Assembly: GCA_019915135.1 (NCBI GenBank)
Contig: JAHLMK010000014.1
Location: forward strand, 868,001-932,000
Source: Strobilurus pachycystidiatus
Lineage: Eukaryota; Basidiomycota; Agaricomycetes; Agaricales; Physalacriaceae
Length of the DNA stretch: 64,000 nt
Direction of reading: 5' to 3'
Shown: in pieces, positions 10,060 through 18,782 of the stretch
Layout of the letters: the number at the start of each line of letters is the position of its first letter
Position numbering within the stretch: the stretch's first letter is position 1
Made by a program: the position numbers and the translations under genes
The notes under the pieces: model-generated
Database searches by the model: none
What the model was told of the DNA's origin: nothing
The model's input: the letters and a program-made list of their open reading frames with translations, nothing else

Positions 10060-11292
10060 ATGTCCGATGCCGAACACTCTTCACCGCCAATTTTCAACGC
10101 AACCGAGGTCGAAAAACTCCAAGCCATCGTCCAATCCTTCGTCGACACGCCTGAAGCGTCCTACAGCCAAGCAGTCACCCAAATCGCTATTGCTGCGGCT
10201 GCTGCCTGCGCCAACTCCAATATCCCATACACCACTGACGTTGTCGAGCCGTTTATCAATCAACTCGATGAGCATCGGAAGATCACCGAGGACGCCAGCC
10301 GCCGAGGGCAAGCGGCCAGAGACAAAGACCTCGACGACGACGATAGGGACAGCACAGACGAGCGACAGTCTAGCAACAGACATCGTGATGCTGGACGGAA
10401 CAAGCGTCGCAGGCACGACGATCCCAGCGACGACGAAGACGATGAGGAAGGTGGCACTCCCGCTCCACCAGCGACTCAGCGACCGAAAGTCGACAAGGCG
10501 AAATTTGCCTGGGCAGCCGAAGGGTTCATCCGTTCTGCACTTCTGTCGCCTACGCACGCCCTTGTACAAGAACAACTCGCTAATTTCTCAGCCGATCCAA
10601 AAGAATCACTCCGCGATCTCCTCAATACCTCGGGGGCCCCGCCTTTCCCAAGGAAACTTTGGAAATATATCCTGGAAGGCAGTCCCGTCGATTTTGACGA
10701 ACTCCTTGCCAACGAATTCTCTACCGAGTTCAATGAAGCCACCTCTCACAGTCTCGGGGATGGAGTCTCCATTAACTTCCAACAACCACGAGCCATCAAC
10801 CGTGTACGCGATGCCAGCGAATGGTTTCTCGCATACACCAAGTACAGTCGCGCCGTCAATTTTGCATTCAGAGGACGAGTCGATGAACTCCTTGACTACG
10901 GGCAACACATCATGGATCTCTTCAACTCAACCGCACGACCGTACCACCAGCGCGTCCTCAATTACGACAAAGCAGTCCGGAACTACACTGCTCAGTGCCG
11001 GCCCACTCTGCTCAATGACTTCCATGTCTTCGACAAGATCAAGCGCGCCCATCTCGATGCCGTTGGTGTCGCAGTCAACCTCGACAATGGTTCCGTTTCG
11101 ACAACCAGATCTGGCAACTCTAATCGAACCGGACCCCCCAAAAAGCGAGCAAAGAGTAACGAAGTCTGCCGCAACTTCAACGCAGGACGCTGTCGGTTCC
11201 CTTCATGCATCTACCTGCATGCCTGCTCCGTCTCGGGCTGCAATTCCAAGGACCATGGAGCACACCAATGCCCCAAGGACACTGGAAAATAG
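10060..11292 (+). CDS. Gag-like protein of the Ngaro-type element
   Basis: 410 codons from MSDAEHSSPPIFNATEVEKL. A central charged segment is rich in Asp, Arg and Lys (DKDLDDDDRD, DDPSDDEDDEEGG). The C-terminus carries cysteine-histidine motifs: C-x7-C-x4-C-x3-H (CRNFNAGRC..C..H), followed by CSVSGC..H..H..C, suited to nucleic-acid binding. This is the expected first frame of a DIRS-order element and probably forms the particle that packages the RNA. Its last 38 bases overlap the start of the next frame. Confidence 0.85.
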   Translation: MSDAEHSSPPIFNATEVEKLQAIVQSFVDTPEASYSQAVTQIAIAAAAACANSNIPYTTDVVEPFINQLDEHRKITEDASRRGQAARDKDLDDDDRDSTDERQSSNRHRDAGRNKRRRHDDPSDDEDDEEGGTPAPPATQRPKVDKAKFAWAAEGFIRSALLSPTHALVQEQLANFSADPKESLRDLLNTSGAPPFPRKLWKYILEGSPVDFDELLANEFSTEFNEATSHSLGDGVSINFQQPRAINRVRDASEWFLAYTKYSRAVNFAFRGRVDELLDYGQHIMDLFNSTARPYHQRVLNYDKAVRNYTAQCRPTLLNDFHVFDKIKRAHLDAVGVAVNLDNGSVSTTRSGNSNRTGPPKKRAKSNEVCRNFNAGRCRFPSCIYLHACSVSGCNSKDHGAHQCPKDTGK

Positions 11293-13291
11293 GATCTCTG
11301 AGCTTACTGCTAGGGATGCCTCCATTTTCAGTCGGTTCTCACAAGTAGTCGGCCAGCAGGACATCTGGCCAACCCTTGAACAGTCATCCGACTCGGACGA
11401 GGTTTCTCATCTTCCACGATATCTTCGGGGTTTCGCCTGGCGCGACGCCTCGCAGTTCACGAGTCGCACAGCTCGTTATACCGAAATGGATGACCCGGTG
11501 CCTCAACCTCCCGCCCATGAGTTCGAAAACACCGCCGCATTGGATACCATAGCTAACTACCCCGAACTGTTCAATGTGTCGACTCCAATCAATATCTCTT
11601 TGCTCGGTTACTTGCTGCGTTCTCATCCCAATCAACCTTTTGTCAAATCAGTCGTTACCGCGCTCAAGGAAGGTTTCTGGCCGTGGGCTGATACCAAGCA
11701 CAACAGTGGATACCCAACTACATGGGACGATGCCACTATTCTACCACCCTCCAACCGAGAACGAGACTTCCTGAACAAGCAGCGGGACACGGAAATAGAG
11801 AAGGGACGATACTCTCCGTGTTTTGGCCCCGACTTACTGCCTGGGATGTACAGCACACCGGTGATCGCTGTCCCAAAACCCAAGTCCAACGACCTACGTC
11901 TATGTTCACATCAAAGTTTCGGGAAATTCTCACAGAACTCAATGATCAATCGCGAGCAAACAAAGGGTGCTCGAATGGATACGCTACATCAGTTCATTCC
12001 AGCCCTTCTGCGGTTTCGGCGCGCAAATCCAGATGCTGATCTGGTTATGTGGAAGTCTGATGTTGCCGAGGCTTTCCGTCTCGCACCTGTCCACAAATTA
12101 TGGCAGATCAAGCAAGTTGTCACGACAAATCTCCCAACAAAGGAGGAGGCGGCAGCTGGCATCGATCCTGGTCCCCTCATACGAACAGTCGACCAACGGA
12201 GCGGCTTTGGAGGTTGTGGCTCACCTCGCAGCTGGGCTTCCATCATGGGACTCGTCATTTGGATTGCTATATTTGTCAAGTTCATACGCGATTTATTCTG
12301 CTATGTGGACGACTCGTACTCATGGGAACTGGCGGGTGAGATGACCTTCTACCCACCATACAAGAAGTACTTCCCGACAAAACAAGCCAAATTACTCTTC
12401 CTCTGGGACGAACTCGGCATACCGCACAAAGAGTCTAAACAGCTATACGGCCGAATACTTCCTGTCATTGGTTTTGAAGTCGACGCCAATGCAATGACGG
12501 CCACTATCCCTCAAGACTCAAAAGCCGACTTACTTGAAGCTGTTCGAGACTTTGCAGCATCGCCGTCACGTCGGCGGCCTTTGAACGAGTGGCAGCAGCT
12601 TACGGGATGGATGAATTGGTCATTCAATGTGTTCCCACTACTTCGACCGTCACTGTGCCATGTTTACGCCAAGATGTCCGGCAAGTCACAGTCATTTGCA
12701 TCCATTTACCTCAACAACGAGGTCCGCGCCGATCTAGAATGGTTCATCAAGCACGTCGAGACCTCATCCGGCATCTTGTTCTTTGAAGCAGTGGACTGGG
12801 ACCCACTAACAGAGACGAACATGACTATTTACTGCGATGCATCTGGGAAGCTGGGAATGGGTTTCTGGGTTCCCGAGCTTCTGCTGGGTTTCTCCTCTGT
12901 TCTTCCGGGCGATCCACCAACAGATACTATCTTCTTCTTCGAGGCGCTCTGTGTCGTATCAGCTCTGCACTGGTTTGCAGTACGTTCACGATCGGATCCT
13001 TCTCTCTCCCAGCGGTTGCGGCTGACAATATTCACGGACAACTCAAATACAGTTAGCATGTTCAATAGTCTCAAGGCCGAGCCGGCCTACAACCAGCTAC
13101 TCAAGTTCGCCGTCGACATAATGATCGAGTATGACATCGACTTACGCGTTCTTCACGTCAAAGGCGAGGACAACACCGTGGCCGACGCCCTATCACGTCG
13201 GAGACCGAAGCTTGCATGTCAGCATGCACCTGGACTTGTCATCCAACTATTTGAACCCCCTCGAGAGGCGCTGGGGGCAGCCAAGTTATGA
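11255..13291 (+). CDS. Reverse transcriptase-RNase H of the Ngaro-type element
   Basis: Reads MEHTNAPRTLENRISELTAR from an ATG at 11255, in the +1 frame relative to gag. The reverse transcriptase active site is YVDD at 12302-12313, preceded by WKSDVAEAFRLAPV and GFGGCGSPRSW. The RNase H part has IYCDASGKLGMGFW, FFFEALCVVSAL, FTDNSNTVSMF and VKGEDNTVADALSR, giving the acidic catalytic residues. There is no aspartic protease or DDE integrase, which separates it from LTR retrotransposons. The frame is also open upstream to 9914 through gag in another frame; that extension is probably non-coding. The stop overlaps the recombinase start as ATGA. Confidence 0.9.
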   Translation: MEHTNAPRTLENRISELTARDASIFSRFSQVVGQQDIWPTLEQSSDSDEVSHLPRYLRGFAWRDASQFTSRTARYTEMDDPVPQPPAHEFENTAALDTIANYPELFNVSTPINISLLGYLLRSHPNQPFVKSVVTALKEGFWPWADTKHNSGYPTTWDDATILPPSNRERDFLNKQRDTEIEKGRYSPCFGPDLLPGMYSTPVIAVPKPKSNDLRLCSHQSFGKFSQNSMINREQTKGARMDTLHQFIPALLRFRRANPDADLVMWKSDVAEAFRLAPVHKLWQIKQVVTTNLPTKEEAAAGIDPGPLIRTVDQRSGFGGCGSPRSWASIMGLVIWIAIFVKFIRDLFCYVDDSYSWELAGEMTFYPPYKKYFPTKQAKLLFLWDELGIPHKESKQLYGRILPVIGFEVDANAMTATIPQDSKADLLEAVRDFAASPSRRRPLNEWQQLTGWMNWSFNVFPLLRPSLCHVYAKMSGKSQSFASIYLNNEVRADLEWFIKHVETSSGILFFEAVDWDPLTETNMTIYCDASGKLGMGFWVPELLLGFSSVLPGDPPTDTIFFFEALCVVSALHWFAVRSRSDPSLSQRLRLTIFTDNSNTVSMFNSLKAEPAYNQLLKFAVDIMIEYDIDLRVLHVKGEDNTVADALSRRRPKLACQHAPGLVIQLFEPPREALGAAKL

Positions 13292-14274
13292 TAGAATCGT
13301 CTATTCCTTCACGGCAGCCTCAGCGCGCGCCGTGGAGTATGGATCAACTGGTCCATCAACGGTCGATTGCACTAGGAATGGCAATCGACACTTCAACACA
13401 TCACACTTATTCCTCTGCACTGAACTCTTACCTTAACTTCTGCCGAATTCACAACTTCCCCATCGAACCGACGGCAGACACACTGAGTTTCTTCGTCGTC
13501 TACATGTCTCATCACATCAAGCCCGCATCAGTTGACTCGTACCTATCCGGTATCTGCAACCAACTCGAACCTCACTTTCCCGATATACGCAACATAAGAT
13601 CGAGCGTACTCGTCTCGCGAACACTCAAAGGATGCAAACGACTTCGTGGGTCTCAGGTCAATAGGAAGCTACCGTTCTCTCGGGATCATCTCAGGCAGAT
13701 GATTCGTGCTATGCCAACCGAGCTCACACACGACGATCGCCTCTTCCAGGCTATGGTATTTGCCGGTCTACACGGCCTACTGCGTCTAGCTGAAATGACC
13801 ATGCCCGACAACCCTGCTCTCAGGAATCCTCGCAAATACGTGAAGCGAGCGTCTTTCTCAGTCGTTCCTGAAGGCAGATCCCTTGTGCTTCCGGGCCACA
13901 AAACCGATATCACATTTGAAGGAAGTCGCGTAATCGTTCCAGATGTCCCCGGGGACTTGAATCCATCCGGGTTTCTGGATGACTACATCGCATCCCGCGA
14001 CTCACGGTTCCCACTAAATCCTTTCTTATGGATCCGACAGAACGGTTCAGTTCCGACACGCTCATGGTTTATGAAGCGTTTTCGCCGCATCTTCCCAGAT
14101 AGGAATCTAGCAGGACACTCACTACGAGCTGGAGGAGCAACTTTGCTAGCCGAAGAGGGGATGCCGCCACACCTGATTCAAGCTGCAGGGAGGTGGTCTT
14201 CGGATGCCTTCAAAGCATACATTCGGAAGCACCCAGTGTTATTACAAGCACTCCTTTTCGCAGCTCGAAACTGA
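13288..14274 (+). CDS. Tyrosine recombinase of the Ngaro-type element
   Basis: 328 residues. It catalyses site-specific insertion of the circular cDNA. The conserved residues are in place: first Arg in LLRLAE (R166), HSLRAGG (H277 and R280), the GRWSS box (W303) and the nucleophile Tyr in FKAYIR (Y311). The N-terminal HTYSSALNSYLNFCRIH region matches the SAM-like core-binding domain. The ATG overlaps the polymerase stop in the sequence ATGA, so translation may depend on termination-reinitiation. This enzyme explains the absence of a target-site duplication around the element. Confidence 0.92.
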   Translation: MIESSIPSRQPQRAPWSMDQLVHQRSIALGMAIDTSTHHTYSSALNSYLNFCRIHNFPIEPTADTLSFFVVYMSHHIKPASVDSYLSGICNQLEPHFPDIRNIRSSVLVSRTLKGCKRLRGSQVNRKLPFSRDHLRQMIRAMPTELTHDDRLFQAMVFAGLHGLLRLAEMTMPDNPALRNPRKYVKRASFSVVPEGRSLVLPGHKTDITFEGSRVIVPDVPGDLNPSGFLDDYIASRDSRFPLNPFLWIRQNGSVPTRSWFMKRFRRIFPDRNLAGHSLRAGGATLLAEEGMPPHLIQAAGRWSSDAFKAYIRKHPVLLQALLFAARN

Positions 14275-14323
14275 CGCGCCGCGGTCACTACCATCAACAT
14301 CATCTCTCTCTATTACCCTATTA

Positions 14324-14446
14324 GCCGCTGTTCCCGCGTTTCTCCCGTCAATTTCATCAAGTCTCCCCCTTCGGGGGAGGCTGTGTCTTGCTATCCGACG
14401 AGCCCTCGAGTCAATCACTTCCACGAAACGGACTACAGACGATTAG
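14324..14446 (+). repeat. Split direct repeat B1
   Basis: 123 bp, repeated identically at 14921-15043. It contains a perfect small hairpin, CTCCCCC-TTC-GGGGGAG, and starts about 50 bp after the recombinase stop. It abuts A2 directly. Confidence 0.9.
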
Positions 14447-14862
14447 CTGGATTTAAAGGGACTTTACATAAGTCTAATCGTCCAGGTCCGGCAACGACCG
14501 AAGTGCCTGTCCTTCCGCCGCCATCGCGCATCCGCCAGCGCTGGCGCCATTCTGGTCTTCTCCACCCTCCGGAGGGTCATACGGGAGACTGGTGCGTCGC
14601 ATAGATACTTTGTGTCGACAAGGTACTCATTCTATTGTTTCTACCTCGCAGGTCGGAAAGGAACAAGAGCACGCGCTCATCGGACCACCGCCTGGTCAAA
14701 GTCAACTGGTCTACAAGACCATCGCCGCTATACTTAATGCCTGGCTGGACAAACGGTGCAGCAACTCGCTCACTCGCTGTCCTGCCAGGTATGTGGACAT
14801 GAACCATTTCCTAGATACTCGCTCACTCGCTGTCCTGCCAGAACATTTATCATTTTGTGCTA
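14447..14862 (+). repeat. Split direct repeat A2
   Basis: Second copy of the 416-bp A repeat, joined to B1 on its left and separated from B2 by 58 bp of unique sequence. The B1-A2 join is expected to mirror the B2-A1 junction of the circular intermediate. Confidence 0.9.
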
Positions 14863-14920
14863 CCCACCCTACTCGTAGTTTCTTTACATTTACCTACTCG
14901 TTTCCCGCTCCTGTATGTAC

Positions 14921-15043
14921 GCCGCTGTTCCCGCGTTTCTCCCGTCAATTTCATCAAGTCTCCCCCTTCGGGGGAGGCTGTGTCTTGCTATCCGACGAGC
15001 CCTCGAGTCAATCACTTCCACGAAACGGACTACAGACGATTAG
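14921..15043 (+). repeat. Split direct repeat B2
   Basis: Second copy of the 123-bp B repeat, ending GATTAG at the right boundary of the element. The host CACTA arm resumes at 15044. Confidence 0.9.
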
Positions 15044-15632
15044 ATTACCCATTATTTTCTCGGAGACAAAGACATACTTTTACCCCCGCAAAAGGAATGT
15101 ACAAAGACATAATTTTACCCCGGCAATTGATTGCCTTTTCCTCGGCACAAAGGCTGAGAGAACGGCAAACAATTGCCGCGGAAAAAGTCTTCCTTTTACC
15201 TTGAGAAAAAGAAAATGCCCGACGAGAGGGTGATGAGCGCCTGCAGACCGGGCTCTCAGCGGCCTGTACTCGGCCACTAAGCACAACTTGAATGTCGTGC
15301 ATGTACTGTCATCAATATGCTGAGTAGCTGAACAGAGGCGCTGAGTGCCCGGTCTGTGGGCACTCTGGGCGCTCATCACCCTCTCATCGGGCATTTTCTT
15401 TTTCTCATGGTAAAAGGAAGACTTTTTCCGCGGCAGTTGTTTGCCGTTCTCTCAGTCTTTGTGCCGAGGAAAAGGCAATCAATTGCCGGGGTAAAATTAT
15501 GTCTTTGTACATTCCTTTTGCGGGGGTAAAAGTATGTCTTTGTCTCCGAGAAAATAATGGGTAATTTTATTCCTTTTGCCTAACCTTTCTCCTTTCCTTT
15601 TACCAAGGTAATACATTTACCCCCACGTAGTG

Positions 15633-15635
15633 TGA
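15633..15635 (+). other. Target-site duplication of the CACTA element, right
   Basis: TGA directly after TAGTG, matching 9535-9537. Gene G1 coding sequence continues from here. Confidence 0.8.
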
Positions 15636-16785
15636 CTTGGTTGCCTATCGACCATCCACCACCACATCCAGGGCGCCCAAACCCCGATACGCCACTCCGC
15701 CTGGCAATGTTGTGCCAATGCACGCGACGAGCGCCGACGCAAAGAAGGCCGCCGCTGAAGCGTCGCCGACCGGCACTACAAACTGTATCATTACTGGTGA
15801 CGAGAGTCACCCAAATCATTTCTCAGAGGACGCCACCCAAGCATCCCATGCTTTTCCTCATGGGGAGGGTATTGTCATCGTGTGTCCACCGCGTAGTTCT
15901 ACTTCGGTCTCCGCCACTGACTCCCAAGCAGATTAGACGAATGGAGTGGCTTTGGGGCATGACGGTAGACTCTCTTTCTGTCGATCAGCGATGGAATATA
16001 CATTTTAGTGGGTGGCGTTTTTATACATCTCCAAAATGATAACTGAATGTTTTTCAGTGAAACGGTGGCTTCACACGATGCTGGACAAGGACGAGTTCTT
16101 TCTCTGTCCCAGTGCAGATGTTTTGGAAGCTGTTTTGTCATTTTTTGACCCGCAGGACAGTGACCCGCAGGACGAGAAGGCTCGTCGTATTGCCTCTTTT
16201 ACAGATGTACGTCGCAAAAATCTCTTCTCAGCTTAGGAACTCATTTTCATTATTTTCGTGCAGGCCTTTCCTGTTGGCAGTATTCGGGACTACACCCTGA
16301 TGTCCATCACCATGAAGAAGGATATCACCCAGACCGTTGACGGGGTAGCACGATTGCATCAATTTCCCTACTCAGACTTGGTCGTACGCAGCCATGTCGG
16401 CGTTCAATTTGTCCTCTTTCACGCTGGTCGCGCGCTTCTCAAAAAGGGCGTCCCCGCCACTGGAGTTGACGGCTGGGACGGTCTTCAGATTCGTTCGGCA
16501 CAAATGATTGTCCAGATCACCGAGAACTGGTATGCAGGCCCACCCCCAGCCAGCTTCTGGGATCCCCCTCCCGGCTCGTACGATGGCGAAAGGTTCGACA
16601 AACCACCTGTCGAAGAGGAAGTCCTTCGGCGCGACTCAAGCGGCACTAAACGTTCCCGCATCTCCGCTTCCGTTGCGTCTGGTCCAGCCGGCACGAGTGC
16701 CTCAGCCAAGGCCGCGAGCACCTCGTCTCGTGCAAAGAAACGACTTCCCTCTCGCAAGCAATCCACTTTGGGCTCGCAGCGTTGA

Positions 16786-17384
16786 CCTGGCGTCGACACC
16801 GCATTTTCTTTACCTTTCCACCCTCGATCACTTTTATCTACAGTATCATTTGCTTACATGGTACCTGCGCATCTGGTATGACGCCCACTGTCATTGCATG
16901 TAGTTTATCGGTTGTTTTTGTTGTTACACGTTCATTGGAATACACTGTTGTCTCTTGTAATCGGCGCTCCTCCGGCGCGTTGAATGTGTATTAGTCGTAC
17001 ACAGGTTGTATACCTTCCTAGAAAATACCTTTTGTCATCTGACATAGAGTCACTGCAGCTCTGGCAATGCGGCCCAGCCGTCCATAGCTCGTCTCGTAAC
17101 GCCATTCGGCGATTTTGACAGAAGAAACAAAGTATTGAACCTGGGACGCACAAGAAGCTTGCGGGTCACTCGCTGCCCGCTTTCCAAGCAAGTCGCAACA
17201 AAACAAATATTGGGGCGTTACGTGCGGTGCGGCGGGATAAAAACACGAACGTCTAGTAGACTAAATAGATGATGCTAGGGATCGATTAATATATATATAC
17301 ATACATGGCGGTTCCAAGTAAGATAAGATGCGAAAATGGTGTTGAGGAATACATGTTATACATTCGAAGAGACGTCCAAATACA
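16786..17384. other. 3' flanks of G1 and family copy C (convergent)
   Basis: The first 120 bases match the 3' flank of G2 (34720-34837, inverted), so the duplication extends past the stop codon to about 16905. The rest shows no gene; a TA-rich run lies at 17288-17300. Confidence 0.6.
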
Positions 17385-18563
17385 CTATACGGCGAGCAGT
17401 CGTTGTCTCTTTGGAGGCGGAGAAGAGGGTGCATCATTGGCCATGGAGCCCTGGACCAGACGCCACGCGTCGCCCTGTGTGAGGACATCCAGGTGTGCTC
17501 GCACCGGCTCCTTCGCGTACTCCTCGAATTCAGAATCATCGCAGAGTTCCTCGAGTGGTATATCTTTCTCGACCGTCCTCCAAGGAAGCACTCTTGGAGG
17601 GTAGTACCATGGCCCGTCATACTGTGAGCCAGTTTCCGACTCTGATTCGACTTCAGACTCGACTTCAGAGTGAGACCGTCTGCGAGAGGACGGGGCAGAT
17701 GGGTCTGTGGATAAGATCGGCACCCCAAGCTCCTCGTAACTGTAGGGAATCCACCTGTTGGGAAAGTCTCCGAGAGCACACCCATCGTAGAAGAACTCCA
17801 AGGGAATCCGGTTGTATTCGTACTCGAAAATAAGCATGCACATCGGGCGAGCAGCATCGTCGGGGAGGCTCTTGAGAACGGGAGTGCTATCCAGAAGCCC
17901 AAGGATCTTGACGTGGATGATCCAGAAGCATGGATTGAGCGAGATATGAACGGTCGGCAGCGATGAGAAAGGCTTCTCGTAGCGGGAGATAACGCTGGTA
18001 GTAGGGTCCCTCACGAAGAGAGGCCGCTCGAGGCAGCAAGGATGAACGGTGTACTCGTACGGGTTTTGGGTGAAGATCTGGTGAGGGTTAGTAAGCAAAC
18101 ATCGGTGGTGAAAGAGAGGCAGACACTGACCTCGTCGAATCGCTTTCGCTCTTTGTAAGGTCCTCTCTCGTTCTCCGCCAGTAGAGCAAGCAAGGAATCA
18201 ATGACCTCTTTAGTTGGCTGAAGTGCTATTTCTTTGCGCCGGATTGAATCCATGATCTCGCGACGGCCTTGACGAACTGGAGTAAGTTTCGCGAGCAGAA
18301 CGTAGTAGAGCGACGACTGACATTTGATGGTATTGAGAGGCGATTGAAGTATTCCTACGCTTTCTCCGCGTTTCATTCCGTGATAGTATTCAAGGGCATC
18401 AAGCTGAATTGAACGGTAAGTTGGGCATGTCAGTACGCGGGGATAGCTAAGCACACACATATTCGTCTTCTTCCTCTGCCGGTGCGACTGCAGTAAATAT
18501 CTCCGGAGGAGACTCAAAGCCCTCTGAAAGCGAGAAGTCTTCGAGACTGTGGCGAGAAGTCAT
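17385..18563 (-). CDS. Unrecognised nuclear-looking protein family, copy C
   Basis: Four exons. Exon 1 (18459-18563) reads MTSRHSLEDFSLSEGFES. Then come LDALEYYHGMKRGESVGILQ; REIMDSIRRKEIALQPTKEV; and a last exon with HPCCLERPLFVRDP, VHISLNPCFWIIHV, FFYDGCALGDFPNRW and YDGPWYYPPRVLPWRTVEKD. It ends earlier than the other copies: SPPPKRQRLLAV followed by stop replaces the RQRRSRH..SLDVSS tail, so it lacks about 15 C-terminal residues but keeps the basic cluster. It stands alone on the inner side of G1, with no counterpart beside G2. Function unknown. Confidence 0.75.
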
Positions 18564-18649
18564 TTCCAAGGTAGGATCACCGTTGTAACTGGTGATGGTG
18601 AGAGGTTGAGCCAGTTTGAAGCCTGCCCTTTGTTTCCGAATTAACACAT

Positions 18650-18659
18650 GTCTCACGTG
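18650..18659 (-). promoter_or_regulatory. CACGTGAGAC element, copy C
   Basis: 87 bp before the ATG. The dyad beside it is partly decayed (GGCGCAAGTTTGCCAC). GGCCGGCCGACAGACCTC lies about 60-80 bp further upstream. Confidence 0.55.
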
Positions 18660-18782
18660 GTCCATGTGGCAAACTTGCGCCTACAGGTTCAATCATATCA
18701 GCGCGCAGAATGAAAGGCAAAAGGCCGGCCGACAGACCTCGAATGCTTGTAAAAGCCCATACATGAACAAGTACCACTACAC

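Larger units (their letters stand above)
9605..15043 (+). mobile_element. Complete Ngaro/PAT-type tyrosine-recombinase retrotransposon
   Basis: 5439 bp. Split direct repeats in the order A1 (9605-10020), ORFs, B1 (14324-14446), A2 (14447-14862), B2 (14921-15043). B1 and A2 abut exactly, the hallmark of DIRS-order elements of the Ngaro/PAT kind. The repeats (416 and 123 bp) appear identical between copies. Three open frames encode gag, reverse transcriptase-RNase H and a tyrosine recombinase with all catalytic residues. I see no methyltransferase domain. No target duplication flanks it: left flank GGAATAAA and right flank ATTACCC join to give the exact sequence of the opposite arm of the host CACTA element. 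It looks recent and possibly active. Confidence 0.92.
9538..15632. mobile_element. Non-autonomous foldback CACTA-type element (interrupted)
   Basis: The ends are CACTACGTGGGGG and its complement, ending TAGTG, flanked by a 3-bp TGA duplication: the signature of the CACTA (EnSpm) superfamily. Without the nested retrotransposon the element is 656 bp (9538-9604 plus 15044-15632) and nearly a perfect palindrome, with arms of about 280 bp around a centre near 15260-15345. The arms repeat TTTTACC/GGTAAAA several times, like subterminal transposase-binding motifs. There is no transposase gene, so it would need to be moved in trans. Part of its left arm is separated by the Ngaro-type element. Confidence 0.85.
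9407..16785 (+). pseudogene. Gene G1, unknown function, split by nested transposons
   Basis: Paralogue of G2 (34838-36107). The 5' part (9407-9537) encodes MPLPMPSTDTHAQDDAPRKR and on to IEPSDSD; coding resumes at 15633 with LVAYRPSTTTSRAPKP. Between them lie 6.1 kb of transposon DNA, so reading from the ATG runs into the element and stops after 162 codons. Past the insertion the gene is otherwise intact. There is a 55-nt intron with a CTGAC branch site, then an exon with RRMEWLWGMTVDSLSVDQRW, an exon with KRWLHTMLDKDEFFLCP, and a last exon with DYTLMSITMKKDITQTVDGV and a basic C-terminus (LPSRKQSTLGSQR). N-terminal RKRPKRAK may be a nuclear signal. Family not recognised. Confidence 0.8.

Noticed and set aside
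9914..11254. N-terminal extension of the polymerase frame, making a 1125-codon protein
   Set aside because: It lies in another frame over gag, has low-complexity Ser/Thr/Pro composition, and begins inside repeat A1; the polymerase more plausibly starts at 11255.
9605..15043. LTR retrotransposon or retrovirus-like element
   Set aside because: There is no protease, no DDE integrase and no LTR pair; the repeat order A1..B1-A2-B2 and the tyrosine recombinase define a DIRS-order element.
15044..15632. Transcriptional terminator or hairpin RNA gene
   Set aside because: The large palindrome is explained by foldback transposon arms with CACTA termini and target duplications.
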